DNA of 64,000 nucleotides from Thalassococcus arenae (GTDB lineage: Bacteria > Pseudomonadota > Alphaproteobacteria > Rhodobacterales > Rhodobacteraceae). The stretch covers positions 1,035,001 to 1,099,000 of the forward strand of contig NZ_JAHRWL010000001.1 in assembly GCF_019104745.1 (NCBI RefSeq). Direction: 5' to 3'. A program made the position numbers and the translations under genes. The notes below the pieces were generated by a model. That model made no database searches and was not told the DNA's origin. It saw only the letters and a program-made list of their open reading frames with translations. How positions within the stretch are numbered: the stretch's first letter is position 1; every line of letters starts with the position of its first letter. Positions 1 through 9,119 of the stretch are shown here, piece by piece.

Positions 1-36
1 GGGTCCGTGTCGACCGTTGTTTGATGAATCGAGGTC

Positions 37-648
37 TCAGGCCGAGCGTGCAGCCCGGCCCTGTCGTTGCGCGGTCCCCCGCAGCACCAGCAATGCCAGG
101 ATCACTGCCAGGTAGATCAGCGGTTCAAGCTGAAAGCCCTTGCTCAGCATTACAAAGTGCGTCGCGCCCAGCAGCCCGACCGCGTAGGTCAGCTTGTGAA
201 GCGCACGCCAGCGCGTACCCAGTTTGCGCACCGACCAGTTGTTCGATGTGATCGCCAGAGGAATCATCAGCGCGAACGCGACCATTCCGACAGTGATGTA
301 GGGTCGCTTGACGATATCGGCCCATACCTGCCCCAGTATCTGTACGTCCAGCACCAACCAGACCAGCAAGTGCAGGGTGACATAGAAGAACGCCAGCAAG
401 CCGAACGCACGCCGGAACCGGATGAGGTTGATACCCAGAAACCGGCGCAAGGGCGTGATGCACAAACCGATGACAAGCAGCTGAAGCGCGATCTCGCCGA
501 GTTCATGTTCCAACGCCTTGATCGGCTCGGCGCCAAGTCCGCCAGTCATGCCAAGATAGAACAGCCAGGGAGCCGGCAGCGCATACAGTATATAAAGGGT
601 CCAGTTCGGGATGCGCCTGACCCAGCTGTTGATCCGATCGACAAGCAT
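37..648 (-). CDS. msrQ: MsrQ, haem-binding membrane subunit of the MsrPQ methionine-sulfoxide reductase
   Basis: This 203-residue integral membrane protein has about six hydrophobic segments and conserved histidines in the ferric-reductase-like core (HLLVWLVLD near residue 93 and RALHKLTYAVG near 150). In the family it is a haem b protein of the inner membrane that passes quinone- or flavin-derived electrons to periplasmic MsrP, which repairs oxidised methionines. Its ATG shares one base with the msrP stop (TGATG), so the two genes are translationally coupled, in the usual msrP-msrQ order. The length is normal. Only 36 bases lie between its stop and the window edge, with nothing recognisable in them. 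The assignment is firm. Confidence 0.93.
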   Translation of the reverse strand: MLVDRINSWVRRIPNWTLYILYALPAPWLFYLGMTGGLGAEPIKALEHELGEIALQLLVIGLCITPLRRFLGINLIRFRRAFGLLAFFYVTLHLLVWLVLDVQILGQVWADIVKRPYITVGMVAFALMIPLAITSNNWSVRKLGTRWRALHKLTYAVGLLGATHFVMLSKGFQLEPLIYLAVILALLVLRGTAQRQGRAARSA

Positions 649-1550
649 CAGAAGAATTCGGTCAGGTCCATGCCGTCATAAAGACTCGCGACTTCGTCTT
701 CGTAGCCGTTGAACATCAGTGTCGGCACCCGTTGCGCGAACAGGCCACCGCCGATCTGGCGTTCGGTCGCCTGGCTCCAGCGCGGATGATCCACGTTCGG
801 GTTCACGTTGCTGTAGAACCCGTACTCGCGCGCATTGGCCTTGTTCCAGCTGGTCGGCGGCTCGGTGTCGGTAACGGTGATGCGCACCACCGACTTGATC
901 GACTTGAAACCGTATTTCCACGGTACGACAAGACGCAGCGGCGCGCCGTTCTGGTTCGGGATCGGTTTTCCGTAGATGCCGGTGGCCATCATCGTCAGTG
1001 GATGCAGCGCCTCGTCCAGGCGAAGCCCTTCGACATAGGGCCAGTCCAAAACCGGGAACCGCGTCCCTGGCATTTCCTCGGGTCGCAGAACGGTTTCGAA
1101 GGCGACATATTTCGCGCCCTCCTGAACGCCTGCGAGATCAAGAAGGTCGGCCAGCTCGAACCCGTTCCAGGGCACCACCATCGACCAGGCCTCGACGCAG
1201 CGGAAGCGGTAGATGCGCTCTTCGACGGTCATTGCGGCCAAGATCTCGTCAAAGGCATAGTCGCCCGGCCGATCCACCAGGCCGTCAATCGTCACCGACC
1301 AGGGCGACGTCGTCAGCAGGTGCGCGTTCTGCGATGGATCGCTCTTGCCGGTGCCGAATTCATAGTAGTTGCAGTAGCTGGTGATGTCCTCCCAGCTGTT
1401 GGGCTCAAGCGCTTCTTGCGCGCGGCCTTGACCCGCGGCCATCGCAAGGCCGCTTGCCCCCAGGCCAGCCAGAATCTGACGGCGGTTCAGAAACACCGCC
1501 TCGGGCGTCGCATCCTTTCGGGTTAGGGTGTTCTTCCAGCGGTAGGCCAT
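648..1550 (-). CDS. msrP: MsrP, periplasmic molybdopterin methionine-sulfoxide reductase catalytic subunit
   Basis: This 300-residue protein starts at the ATG preceded by GGAGA; an in-frame upstream ATG at 1604 lacks a ribosome site. The N-terminus carries a twin-arginine signal (NRRQILAGLGASG), as expected for export of a folded molybdoenzyme. The oxidoreductase fold follows, with the likely molybdenum-ligand cysteine in YRFRCVEAWSMVVPW and late conserved blocks such as LRLVVPWKYGFKSIKS. In the family it reduces protein-bound methionine sulfoxide in the periplasm with electrons from MsrQ, encoded immediately downstream. A link to the window's oxidative-stress genes is plausible, but I could not find a sigma-E type promoter upstream. 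Confidence 0.94.
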   Translation of the reverse strand: MAYRWKNTLTRKDATPEAVFLNRRQILAGLGASGLAMAAGQGRAQEALEPNSWEDITSYCNYYEFGTGKSDPSQNAHLLTTSPWSVTIDGLVDRPGDYAFDEILAAMTVEERIYRFRCVEAWSMVVPWNGFELADLLDLAGVQEGAKYVAFETVLRPEEMPGTRFPVLDWPYVEGLRLDEALHPLTMMATGIYGKPIPNQNGAPLRLVVPWKYGFKSIKSVVRITVTDTEPPTSWNKANAREYGFYSNVNPNVDHPRWSQATERQIGGGLFAQRVPTLMFNGYEDEVASLYDGMDLTEFF

Positions 1551-1767
1551 GGGTTTCTCCGGCGTGTTTGTGTTCTTCCACAGATGACGCCACGCCCTCT
1601 GCAAATCCAGTCACCCTCACGCACAGTTTGGCTACTGAAACAATCGGGCGATAGCGCGAAGGGTGTTCCGATCAACCGCGCTGACGCCGATGTGATGCGT
1701 GGATTCAAGCGCTTTTTCGCCTGTATTTCAAAAACTTGGCAACAATTCGCACATCGGCGTGAAGCAA

Positions 1768-1797
1768 TGATCCAAGCGTCTATATCACCCGTATCCT
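1768..1797 (+). promoter_or_regulatory. Candidate sigma-E (RpoE/ChrR) promoter of the fasciclin gene
   Basis: TGATCC at 1768-1773 is followed after exactly 18 bases by TATCCT at 1792-1797. The Rhodobacter RpoE promoter is TGATCC-N18-TAAGA-like (recalled). The same spacing occurs at both promoters of the rpoE divergent region at 12.2-12.3 kb in this window. The predicted transcript begins about 40 bases before the ATG. The -35 is perfect; the -10 matches only in TA. Confidence 0.6.
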
Positions 1798-1845
1798 GCA
1801 TATCCCAACACGCGGGACCCCTTATGTTCAAAAGGAGTTGAACAC

Positions 1846-2331
1846 ATGCTTCGCAAGACCGTTCTGTCCCTGACCGCTGCGACCGCACTGGCCACCGCCG
1901 CCATTGCAGGTTCGATGCAGAAAGATATCGTCGACACCGCAGCTGCAGCGGGCAGCTTCGAGACGCTGCTTGCCGCCGCCACCGCCGCCGGCCTGGTCGA
2001 TACCCTGAAGGGTGAAGGCCCGCTGACCGTTTTCGCCCCCACCGACGAAGCCTTTGCCGCGCTGCCGGAAGGCACCGTCGAAGACCTGCTGAAGCCCGAG
2101 AACAAGGACAAGCTGGTTGCCATCCTGACCTACCATGTCATCCCGGGCAAAGTGATGTCGACCGACCTCCAGGACGACATGACCGCAGCCACCGTTCAGG
2201 GCGGCAACATCATGATCGATCTCGACAACGGCGTGATGATCAATGACGCGTCCGTGGTCACCGCCGATATCGAAGCGTCGAACGGCGTCATCCACGTGAT
2301 CGACAAGGTGATCCTGCCCGCCGAGGGTTGA
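1846..2331 (+). CDS. Secreted fasciclin (FAS1) domain protein
   Basis: This 161-residue protein has a Sec signal peptide (hydrophobic residues 5-21, ending near AIAGS) and a single FAS1 domain. The two FAS1 signature boxes are visible: [12 protein letters not shown] near residue 60 and [13 protein letters not shown] at the C-terminus. FAS1 proteins are secreted or periplasmic adhesion-type domains whose bacterial function is poorly defined. The ribosome site AAAGGAG lies well before the ATG. A sigma-E type promoter precedes the gene and a strong terminator follows, so it is monocistronic. A fasciclin gene is, as I recall, a member of the Rhodobacter sphaeroides RpoE regulon, which agrees with the promoter seen here. 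Confidence 0.92.
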   Translation: MLRKTVLSLTAATALATAAIAGSMQKDIVDTAAAAGSFETLLAAATAAGLVDTLKGEGPLTVFAPTDEAFAALPEGTVEDLLKPENKDKLVAILTYHVIPGKVMSTDLQDDMTAATVQGGNIMIDLDNGVMINDASVVTADIEASNGVIHVIDKVILPAEG

Positions 2332-2355
2332 TCCGCTTTCCAGTCACGATCCCAG

Positions 2356-2382
2356 CGGGCGGCCCCAGTGGCCGCCCGTTTT
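2356..2382 (+). terminator. Rho-independent terminator after the fasciclin gene
   Basis: A nine-base-pair stem (CGGGCGGCC with GGCCGCCCG), a five-base loop and a TTTTC tail sit 25 bases after the fasciclin stop. Confidence 0.85.
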
Positions 2383-2568
2383 CGTACAGGTCGCAGCGTT
2401 CGTTTCTTGCCGCGGACCCCAGTTTTTTCCAACGCGTTCCGGCCCTGTTCACATGCGTCGTCCAGCATGTGTTGATCTGCCTCAAAGGCAACCGCCAAGT
2501 CCACCGGTATCAAGCAAAGGTCGGAAGGCCGCGCGCAAGCCCGGTCGCGACCTGAATGGGAGGGAACC

Positions 2569-3012
2569 ATGTTCAAGACCTTGTTGGCAGCCGCCGTCGC
2601 CTCGCTGGCATTCGCCGCGTCGGCGGCAGAGGTGATCACCTATGACACCGATGAAAGTTTCGAAGACGTCGTCTTCGGCCTGGAAAGCGCGATCACGAAC
2701 GAAGGGCTTGTGATCGACGCCGTTTCCCACACCGGCGACATGCTGGAGCGCACCCGCGCCGATGTTGGATCCGACACGGTCCTGTTCGAGGAGGCCCAGA
2801 TCTTCAGCTTTTGCTCGGCGGCATTGTCGCGCAAGGTCATGGAAGCCGACCCGATGAATATCATCTACTGCCCGTACGACATTTTCGTTTTCGTGCGCCC
2901 GGACACACCGGATGTCACCACCATCGGGTTCCGGACCTTCCCGGCGGGACCGATGGAGGAAATCCAGGCCTTGCTGGACCGCATCGCGAAATCGGCCATC
3001 GGCCTGGACTAG
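2569..3012 (+). CDS. Secreted DUF302-family protein
   Basis: This 147-residue protein begins at an ATG preceded by GGGAGG. It has a clear Sec signal peptide (MFKTLLAAAVASLAFAASAAE, cleavage near ASA-AE). The mature part fits the DUF302 fold: a YDTDESFEDVVFGLESAITNEGL start, in which such proteins pair a helix with a strand, and a central FSFCSAALSRKVMEADP block. The biochemical role of DUF302 is unknown. Some members are found near oxidative-stress or sulfur genes, but nothing here decides a substrate. It is bracketed by terminators of its own and of the previous gene, so it is probably transcribed alone. I saw no clear promoter motif in the 180 bases upstream. Confidence 0.85.
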   Translation: MFKTLLAAAVASLAFAASAAEVITYDTDESFEDVVFGLESAITNEGLVIDAVSHTGDMLERTRADVGSDTVLFEEAQIFSFCSAALSRKVMEADPMNIIYCPYDIFVFVRPDTPDVTTIGFRTFPAGPMEEIQALLDRIAKSAIGLD

Positions 3013-3036
3013 ACACCGCCAGCACGCACCGGTCAC

Positions 3037-3063
3037 GGCCCGCTCTCCAAGCGGGCCCTTTTC
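3037..3063 (+). terminator. Rho-independent terminator after the DUF302 gene
   Basis: The stem GGCCCGCT / AGCGGGCC has a five-base loop and is followed by CTTTTC, 25 bases past the stop codon. Confidence 0.85.
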
Positions 3064-3297
3064 ATGCCGCTTTGCTGCGCGATCCGTCGTCGACGCCCGG
3101 TCGGACATCGAACCAATTGATCTCGAACCGGACACATTGCGGCGAAATCGGTGAATTTGTTGCCCCGAACATACCTCTTATCCGTCCAACCACCGCCATT
3201 AACCAAACCTAGGAACGCCTTACCGAACGCAACGATCCGTAAAAATCAAGCGGTTACGGGGCGACGAAACGAAACCTGAGTAGCAGTGGGTAAGGAC

Positions 3298-5100
3298 ATG
3301 GCAACGATTTTCGAAACCGCGGACGCAGCGGGCGATCCGTTCACCGTATACAGCAACTACAACATCACATCCGGGGACACCTTCGAAGGCGGATTCGGCG
3401 TCGGAGACACCGACGATCGCATCAACGCAACCAACCTGATCGCCGGCGAGACAGTGACCTTTTCGCTGGAAGTCGACAGCTGGTCAGGCACGTTCGAATT
3501 CGCTCTCTACAACCCGGCGAACTACCATGCCTTCCGCCTGTTCGCGGATGAAAACGGGATCGTTCACCAGACGCCCGGAGCGACTTCGTTCGGGCAATTC
3601 ACGAATTTCAGTTTCACCAGCGGTGTGCTGCGCTTCGACTTCACGCCCGACAACACCATGACCGGGGTCATCCAGGTCATGAACCATACCGGCGCACCGG
3701 CGACATATTCGGTCGATGTGGCCGTGGCCGATCCCTATGGCATTACCGAAGGCGCGGACAACGTCACCGGCCTTGCCTCGGCAGATGACGTGGACCTGCT
3801 TGGCGGTGACGATACGTTTGCCGGTGGCGAAGGCAACGACAGCGTGCGGGGCTCGGCTGGCGCCGACAGCATTCTGGGGGAAGGCGGCGATGACGAAATC
3901 GACGGCGGAACCGGCAGGGACACGATCGACGGTGGCGACGGAAACGACACCGCATTCGGTGGTAACGGAACCGACAGCCTGAATGGTCAGGCCGGAAACG
4001 ACTACTTGCACGGCGGTGCCCATGACGATGTCCTGAACGGCGGAGAAGGCAACGACACGCTGATCGGCGCCAGCGGTAGCGACGTGCTTTCGGGCGGTGC
4101 GGACGACGATACGCTGAACGGCGGCAACAGCGACGACACCCTGTCGGGCGACGCAGGCGCCGACAAGCTGTTGGGCGGCAAGGGCGACGACGTCCTCGAC
4201 GGCGGTGATGACGCCGACCACCTCGACGGCGGGTTCGGAAACGACACCATGACCGGAGGAACCGGCGCAGACGTGTTCAATATCGGCATCGCGTCCGGAC
4301 AGGACCGCATCGAGGACTTTGAACTGGGCATCGACAAGATCGACGTCACCACCCTTGGTTTCGACGGTCTTGACGACATGGCGTTGTCCCAGGTCGGGGC
4401 CGACGCTCTTGTCGATCTCGGTGGTGGCAACACGATCCTGTTGGCTGGCATCGACTCGGCAACGCTGTCGGCGAACGACTTCGAGCTTTTGCCCAGCCAG
4501 ATCACTGGTACGGCCTTCAAGGACAACCTGGTCGGTAGCGCCGTCAACGACGTCATCAGCGCAGATGGCGGCGACGACAAGATCCAGGGATTGGACGGCG
4601 ACGATGAGCTCTACGGCCAGGGCGGGCGCGATCTGATCTACGGTGGTGCAGGCAATGACACGGCCATCGGCGGCAACGGCAATGACCGCATCTTCGGCGG
4701 CCAGGGCGAGGACAACCTGGCCGGCGGTTACAACAACGACTCGCTGTTCGGAGACGAAGACAACGACACCCTGTCCGGCAATCACGGCAACGACCGCCTG
4801 GATGGCGGCGCGGGCGACGATGTGCTCAATGGCGGTATCGGACACGACTACCTGACCGGCGGCAGCGGCGCGGACAGCTTCGTGTTCAATGCGAATTCCG
4901 GTCGCGATACCATCACCGACTTCGAAAACGGCGTCGACGTGATGAACTTGCAGTCGCTGGGACTGACCGGGTTCGGCGACCTTGCGATTTCCCAGAACGG
5001 GGCCGACGCGTTCGTGTTGATGCCGGGGTCAATGGCCAACAGCATCACGCTGACCGGTATCGACATCAGCGATCTCGACGCCGGCGATTTCCTTTTCTGA
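3298..5100 (+). CDS. Secreted two-module RTX calcium-binding protein
   Basis: This 600-residue acidic, cysteine-free protein is a probable type I secretion substrate. Residues about 1-150 look like a pre-peptidase C-terminal-like beta-sandwich. About 17 RTX nonapeptides of GGxGxDxhx type follow, then a serralysin-like cap (GADVFNIG..QDRIEDFELGIDKID). A second block of about 12 repeats has its own cap (GADSFVFN..GRDTITDFENGVDVM) and ends in DFLF, a typical hydrophobic type I signal. No catalytic motif is visible. The start is uncertain: an in-frame GTG at 3286 would add four residues, and neither start has a well-spaced ribosome site. The 270 bases upstream are AT-richer and hold a CCGTAA/TTACGG inverted repeat (3237-3259). 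No export genes are nearby. Confidence 0.88.
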   Translation: MATIFETADAAGDPFTVYSNYNITSGDTFEGGFGVGDTDDRINATNLIAGETVTFSLEVDSWSGTFEFALYNPANYHAFRLFADENGIVHQTPGATSFGQFTNFSFTSGVLRFDFTPDNTMTGVIQVMNHTGAPATYSVDVAVADPYGITEGADNVTGLASADDVDLLGGDDTFAGGEGNDSVRGSAGADSILGEGGDDEIDGGTGRDTIDGGDGNDTAFGGNGTDSLNGQAGNDYLHGGAHDDVLNGGEGNDTLIGASGSDVLSGGADDDTLNGGNSDDTLSGDAGADKLLGGKGDDVLDGGDDADHLDGGFGNDTMTGGTGADVFNIGIASGQDRIEDFELGIDKIDVTTLGFDGLDDMALSQVGADALVDLGGGNTILLAGIDSATLSANDFELLPSQITGTAFKDNLVGSAVNDVISADGGDDKIQGLDGDDELYGQGGRDLIYGGAGNDTAIGGNGNDRIFGGQGEDNLAGGYNNDSLFGDEDNDTLSGNHGNDRLDGGAGDDVLNGGIGHDYLTGGSGADSFVFNANSGRDTITDFENGVDVMNLQSLGLTGFGDLAISQNGADAFVLMPGSMANSITLTGIDISDLDAGDFLF

Positions 5101-5120
5101 GAAAGCCCGGGGGGCAAAAG

Positions 5121-5150
5121 CAAGGCCCGCCGTTTCGGCGGGCCTTGTTG
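5121..5150. terminator. Bidirectional terminator between the RTX gene and clpB
   Basis: An eleven-base-pair stem (CAAGGCCCGCC / GGCGGGCCTTG) with a five-base loop has TTGATTT on the plus side and CTTTTG on the minus side. It lies between two convergent genes and can serve both. Confidence 0.85.
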
Positions 5151-5164
5151 ATTTCAAACGGCGA

Positions 5165-7777
5165 TCAATGAACGACCGCGTCGTCCGGACGGGGGCGGTT
5201 CGATGCCGCGATCCGATCGCCGATGATCAATCCGTCGGCTCCGGCGCTGACAGGCACGGTATCGCCGTCTTTGATGTCTCCTGCCAACAGCATTTCGGCC
5301 AGCGGATCCTGCAGGGCGCGCTGGATCACACGCTTGAGCGGGCGTGCGCCGAAGACAGGGTCATAGCCTTCTTCCGCCAGCCAGGTCTTGGCGCCGCTGT
5401 CCAGTTCCAGCATGATCTTGCGCGCCGCCAGACGCCGCAGCAAACGTGCCAACTGGATATCGACGATCCCGTCCATGTCTTCGCGCTTGAGCCGGTCGAA
5501 AATGATCGTCTCGTCCAGTCGATTGAGGAATTCGGGGCGGAAATGGGCCCGCACCGCATCCATCACGTCGCGCCGCGCCTGAGCGCTGTCGGCCCCGTCC
5601 GGGAGCTGCGACAGAGCCTGCGACCCAAGGTTCGACGTCAGCAAGATCAGCGTCTGCTTGAAGTCGACCGTGCGGCCCTGACCGTCGGTCAACACGCCGT
5701 CATCCAGCACCTGCAACAAGACGTTGAACACATCCGGATGCGCCTTTTCGACCTCGTCGAACAGCACGACCTGGTAGGGCCGGCGCCGCACCGCTTCGGT
5801 CAGCACACCGCCTTCGTCATAGCCGACATAGCCCGGAGGCGCGCCGATCAGACGGGCGACGGAATGCTTTTCCATGAACTCCGACATATCGACCCGCACC
5901 ATCGCGTGTTCGTCGTCGAACAGGAACTCGGCCACCGCCTTGGTCAACTCGGTCTTGCCCACGCCGGTGGGGCCCAGGAACAGGAAGCTGCCCAGCGGGC
6001 GGTTCTCGTCGTTCAGCCCGGCGCGTGCCCGGCGCACGGCATTCGACACCGCCTTGACCGCGGCATCCTGGCCGATGACCCGCCTGTGCAGGTCATCTTC
6101 CATCCGCAGCAGTTTCTCGCGTTCGCCTTCCAGCATCTTGGCCGTCGGGATGCCGGTCCAGCGTTCGACGACCGATGCGATATGTTCGGGGCGCACGGCC
6201 TCGTCCACCATCACCTCGTCGCCTTCCTCGGCTTCCTTGAGCTGCTTTTCCAAACCCGGGATCACGCCGTACGACAACTCGCCCGCGCGGGCCAGGTTGC
6301 CCTCGCGCTTGGCCTGGTCGAGCTCTGCGCGCGCGCGGTCAAGCTGTTCCTTGATGTCACGGGCGCTGGCCAGCTTGTCGCGTTCGGCCTGCCATTGCGC
6401 CGTCATCGCGGCAGATTGCTGCTGCAGATCACCCAGTTCCTTTTCCAGCTTTTCCAGCCGGTCCTTGGAGGCCTGGTCCTCTTCCTTCTTGAGCGCCTCG
6501 ACCTCGATCTGCTTCTGCAGGATGTCGCGGTCCAGCGCGTCCAGTTCCTCGGGCTTGCTGTCGACCTCCATACGCAACCGGCTGGCCGCCTCATCCATCA
6601 GGTCGATGGCCTTGTCGGGCAGGAACCTGTCGGTGATGTAGCGATGGCTGAGCATTGCCGCCGACACCAGCGCCGAGTCCGAAATCCGCACGCCGTGGTG
6701 CAGCTCGTACTTTTCCTTGATACCGCGCAGGATGGAAATCGTGTCTTCGACCGTCGGTTCTTCGACCATCAGGGGCTGAAACCGGCGAGCCAGCGCCGCG
6801 TCCTTTTCCACATGTTTGCGGTATTCATCCAGCGTCGTGGCCCCGACGCAGTGCAATTCGCCCCGTGCCAGCGCCGGTTTCAGCAGGTTCGACGCGTCCA
6901 TCGCGCCATCCGCCTTGCCTGCGCCCACCAGCGTGTGCATCTCGTCGATGAACAGGATGATCTCGCCCGCCGCGCCGGTCACTTCGGACAGCACGGCCTT
7001 GAGCCGCTCTTCGAATTCGCCGCGGTATTTCGCACCGGCGATCAGCGCGCCCATGTCGAGGCTGAGCAGTTTCTTGTTGCGCAGGCTTTCGGGCACGTCG
7101 CCATTGACGATGCGCAGGGCGAGACCTTCGGCGATGGCGGTCTTGCCGACGCCGGGTTCACCGATCAGAACCGGGTTGTTCTTGGTCCGGCGGCTGAGCA
7201 CCTGCATGGCGCGGCGGATTTCCTCGTCGCGGCCGATGATCGGGTCGATCTTTCCCTCGCGCGCCGCCTCGGTCAGATCGCGGGCATATTTCTTCAGCGC
7301 GTCATAGCCTTCTTCGGCGCTGGCCGTATCCGCGGTGCGACCCTTGCGAATGTCGTTGATAGCTTCGTTCAGCTGCTGCGCAGTGACGGCCCCGGCTTCG
7401 AGTGCCTCCTTGGCGGGGCTTTTCACCATCGCCAACGCCATCAGGATGCGCTCGACCGGGACGAAACTGTCGCCGGCCTTGGTCGCGATCTTTTCCGCCT
7501 CGTCCAGCACGCGACCGGTCGCCGAATCCAGATAGATCTGCCCGGCATCACCGCCGACCTTAGGAATCTTGGCCAGCTTGGTATCCAGTGCCTGCCGCAC
7601 GCGTTCGGGCGCACCGGCCGCGCGGGTTATCAGGTTGCTGGCCAGCCCCTGGTCGTCGTCCAACAGTGCCTTGAGAATGTGTTCGGGGGCCAGTTTCTGG
7701 TGGCTTTCCCGCATGGCGATCGTCTGAGCGGCCTGGATAAAGCCGCGCGACCGCTCGGTGAACTTCTCCAAGTTCAT
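5165..7777 (-). CDS. clpB: ClpB disaggregase chaperone
   Basis: This 870-residue hexameric AAA+ chaperone solubilises aggregated protein with DnaK. It has the full domain order: an N-domain (residues 1-145), NBD1 with Walker [14 protein letters not shown] and Walker [11 protein letters not shown], the long coiled-coil middle domain (about 400-525), then NBD2 with Walker [15 protein letters not shown] and [15 protein letters not shown]. There is no ClpP-binding loop, as expected for ClpB. The ATG follows AGGAGAG. It is a single-gene unit ending at a bidirectional terminator, and a heat-shock-like promoter is visible upstream. The length is typical of the family. Confidence 0.98.
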   Translation of the reverse strand: MNLEKFTERSRGFIQAAQTIAMRESHQKLAPEHILKALLDDDQGLASNLITRAAGAPERVRQALDTKLAKIPKVGGDAGQIYLDSATGRVLDEAEKIATKAGDSFVPVERILMALAMVKSPAKEALEAGAVTAQQLNEAINDIRKGRTADTASAEEGYDALKKYARDLTEAAREGKIDPIIGRDEEIRRAMQVLSRRTKNNPVLIGEPGVGKTAIAEGLALRIVNGDVPESLRNKKLLSLDMGALIAGAKYRGEFEERLKAVLSEVTGAAGEIILFIDEMHTLVGAGKADGAMDASNLLKPALARGELHCVGATTLDEYRKHVEKDAALARRFQPLMVEEPTVEDTISILRGIKEKYELHHGVRISDSALVSAAMLSHRYITDRFLPDKAIDLMDEAASRLRMEVDSKPEELDALDRDILQKQIEVEALKKEEDQASKDRLEKLEKELGDLQQQSAAMTAQWQAERDKLASARDIKEQLDRARAELDQAKREGNLARAGELSYGVIPGLEKQLKEAEEGDEVMVDEAVRPEHIASVVERWTGIPTAKMLEGEREKLLRMEDDLHRRVIGQDAAVKAVSNAVRRARAGLNDENRPLGSFLFLGPTGVGKTELTKAVAEFLFDDEHAMVRVDMSEFMEKHSVARLIGAPPGYVGYDEGGVLTEAVRRRPYQVVLFDEVEKAHPDVFNVLLQVLDDGVLTDGQGRTVDFKQTLILLTSNLGSQALSQLPDGADSAQARRDVMDAVRAHFRPEFLNRLDETIIFDRLKREDMDGIVDIQLARLLRRLAARKIMLELDSGAKTWLAEEGYDPVFGARPLKRVIQRALQDPLAEMLLAGDIKDGDTVPVSAGADGLIIGDRIAASNRPRPDDAVVH

Positions 7778-7854
7778 CGGTCTCTCCTTCCGTTAAGCGC
7801 CCGTATCACCCGCACCTGCCGTCGCAGCACACGGGTTTGTGAGCCTCGCTTTCT

Positions 7855-7883
7855 AGATGGTCAGCCGGGGGCCGCGGTTCAAG
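7855..7883 (-). promoter_or_regulatory. Candidate heat-shock (RpoH-type) promoter of clpB
   Basis: On the minus strand CTTGAA (7883-7878) is followed after 17 bases by CCATCT (7860-7855), close to the alphaproteobacterial RpoH pattern CTTGAA-N-CCATnT. It lies about 75 bases upstream of clpB, a classic heat-shock gene. No other sigma-70-like pair stands out. Confidence 0.5.
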
Positions 7884-7943
7884 ACCGGTCTTGACGCGCC
7901 CCTGCCTGATCGCCATCACCGCCTAAACCGACGGAGCCCACCC

Positions 7944-8645
7944 ATGTCCGATGACCGCCTGATTGTCGCCCTCGATGTTCCCAATGCGCTAGAGGGCCTG
8001 CAAATGGCCGAAACGCTTGGCGAGGCCGTTTCGTTCTACAAGATCGGGCTGGGGATGCTGACAGGCGGTGGCCTGGCGCTGGCCAACGAGTTGAAGCAAG
8101 AACACGGCAAGCGCGTTTTCCTGGACATGAAGCTGTTCGACATCGGCGCCACGGTCGAAGCGGCGGTGCGCGGTCTGGCGCAATATGATCTGGATTTCCT
8201 GACGGTGCACGGCGATCCGCATGTTGTCAGGGCGGCGCGCGAAGGCGCGGCCGGCTCGAATCTGAAAATCCTGGCTGTCACCATTCTCACTTCGCTTGAC
8301 CGGGCCGATCTGGACGCCAGCCTGATCCGCGAAGGTGCCGTTCCCGATCTTGTGGCCGAACGCGCGGAACGCGCCTTTCAGGCCGGGGCCGATGGTGTGA
8401 TTGCCTCGCCCCACGAGGCGGCGATGATCCGCGCGCTGCCGCAAAGCGCAGGCCGCTTGATCGTCACCCCCGGCGTGCGTCCCGCTGGCGCCGATCTGGG
8501 CGATCAGAAACGCGTGGCAACGCCGGCCGCTTCCATTGCCGCTGGCGCCGATCACATCGTGGTCGGCCGTCCGATCCACCGCGCGTCCGACCCGCTGGCC
8601 GCCGCAAAGGCGATCGTCGCAGAGCTTGCAGCGGCGCGAGCCTAG
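7944..8645 (+). CDS. pyrF: Orotidine 5'-phosphate decarboxylase
   Basis: This 233-residue enzyme catalyses the last step of UMP synthesis, converting OMP to UMP and CO2 in the cytoplasm. The catalytic Asp-Lys-Asp array is present (FLDMKLFDIGATV, near residue 57), and the phosphate-binding end IVVGRPIHRASDP is intact. The start is the ATG behind CGGAGC; the reading frame stays open further upstream, but without a ribosome site. It is divergent from clpB, with 166 bases between the two start codons. The length is normal for the short bacterial class. Confidence 0.97.
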   Translation: MSDDRLIVALDVPNALEGLQMAETLGEAVSFYKIGLGMLTGGGLALANELKQEHGKRVFLDMKLFDIGATVEAAVRGLAQYDLDFLTVHGDPHVVRAAREGAAGSNLKILAVTILTSLDRADLDASLIREGAVPDLVAERAERAFQAGADGVIASPHEAAMIRALPQSAGRLIVTPGVRPAGADLGDQKRVATPAASIAAGADHIVVGRPIHRASDPLAAAKAIVAELAAARA

Positions 8646-8725
8646 CCATTCGGTACTTCCACATGCTGCAACTGCACGATTTCGTGTGGGATGTTGGCGC
8701 GGCGGAACGGAATGCCCACTTCCGA

Positions 8726-8751
8726 GTTATCCACAGGACAATGTGAATAAC
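8726..8751. promoter_or_regulatory. Inverted pair of DnaA-box sequences
   Basis: TTATCCACA (8727-8735), a perfect consensus DnaA box, faces a second box (TTATTCACA on the minus strand, 8750-8742) across six bases. Together they form a near-perfect inverted repeat GTTATcCACA / TGTGaATAAC just upstream of the ribosome site of the next gene. This could be DnaA control or an mRNA hairpin in the leader. Confidence 0.45.
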
Positions 8752-8765
8752 CCGGAGGCACGAGC

Positions 8766-9029
8766 ATGTCCGATATCAAGACCCAGATCGGTGAGATCGC
8801 ATACAATCCATCCGGCGCCTGTTTCGAGGCATTGGTCACTTTTCACGCGCCACTTGGCCGGTTCAGCGTCGCGGCGAGCCACGAGGCACCGCTGAGCGCG
8901 GAATTCGACGCGATCAGCGACGGGTTGCTGCGCGACGCGCTGGCCGCGCTGAACGCGCCAGGTCGCCTGGGCGCGCGTGTGGCCGAAGAAGAAAGTGACG
9001 AAAACTGGGAACCGCGCCGCGCCGCCTGA
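8766..9029 (+). CDS. Small conserved protein of unknown function
   Basis: This 87-residue acidic cytoplasmic protein has no signal peptide or membrane segment. It starts at an ATG with a strong GGAGG. The sequence alternates short strands and helices (YNPSGACFEALVTFHAP, then LSAEFDAISDGLLRDALAALNAP) and ends in a charged tail. I do not recognise a named family, though its codon use and ribosome site look like a real gene. An intrinsic terminator about 95 bases downstream closes the unit. Its leader carries the paired DnaA-box sequences, which is the one clue to regulation. It could equally be cotranscribed from pyrF, 120 bases upstream. Confidence 0.72.
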   Translation: MSDIKTQIGEIAYNPSGACFEALVTFHAPLGRFSVAASHEAPLSAEFDAISDGLLRDALAALNAPGRLGARVAEEESDENWEPRRAA

Positions 9030-9119
9030 GTTACAATAGCTGTGACCCGGTTGGTCCGAGCGCTGCCTGTCTCGACCGACCCGCGCTGATCCCTCACTGT
9101 CCCTCGGGATCAAGCCTCA

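Noticed and set aside
3195-3215. CtrA-type site upstream of the RTX gene
   Set aside because: Only one TTAAC half is present; the second half-site does not match at the right spacing.
3484-4845. A 453-codon frame antisense to the RTX repeats
   Set aside because: It is made by the repeat periodicity of the RTX gene read backwards; the translated repeats have no meaning in known folds.
5168-7894. A 908-codon frame antisense to clpB
   Set aside because: It mirrors clpB codon by codon. GC-rich third positions commonly open the opposite frame, and no family resemblance or ribosome site is seen.
8726-8751. Replication origin
   Set aside because: Only two DnaA boxes, no AT-rich unwinding region and no origin-type neighbours, so it is recorded as a regulatory or hairpin site only.
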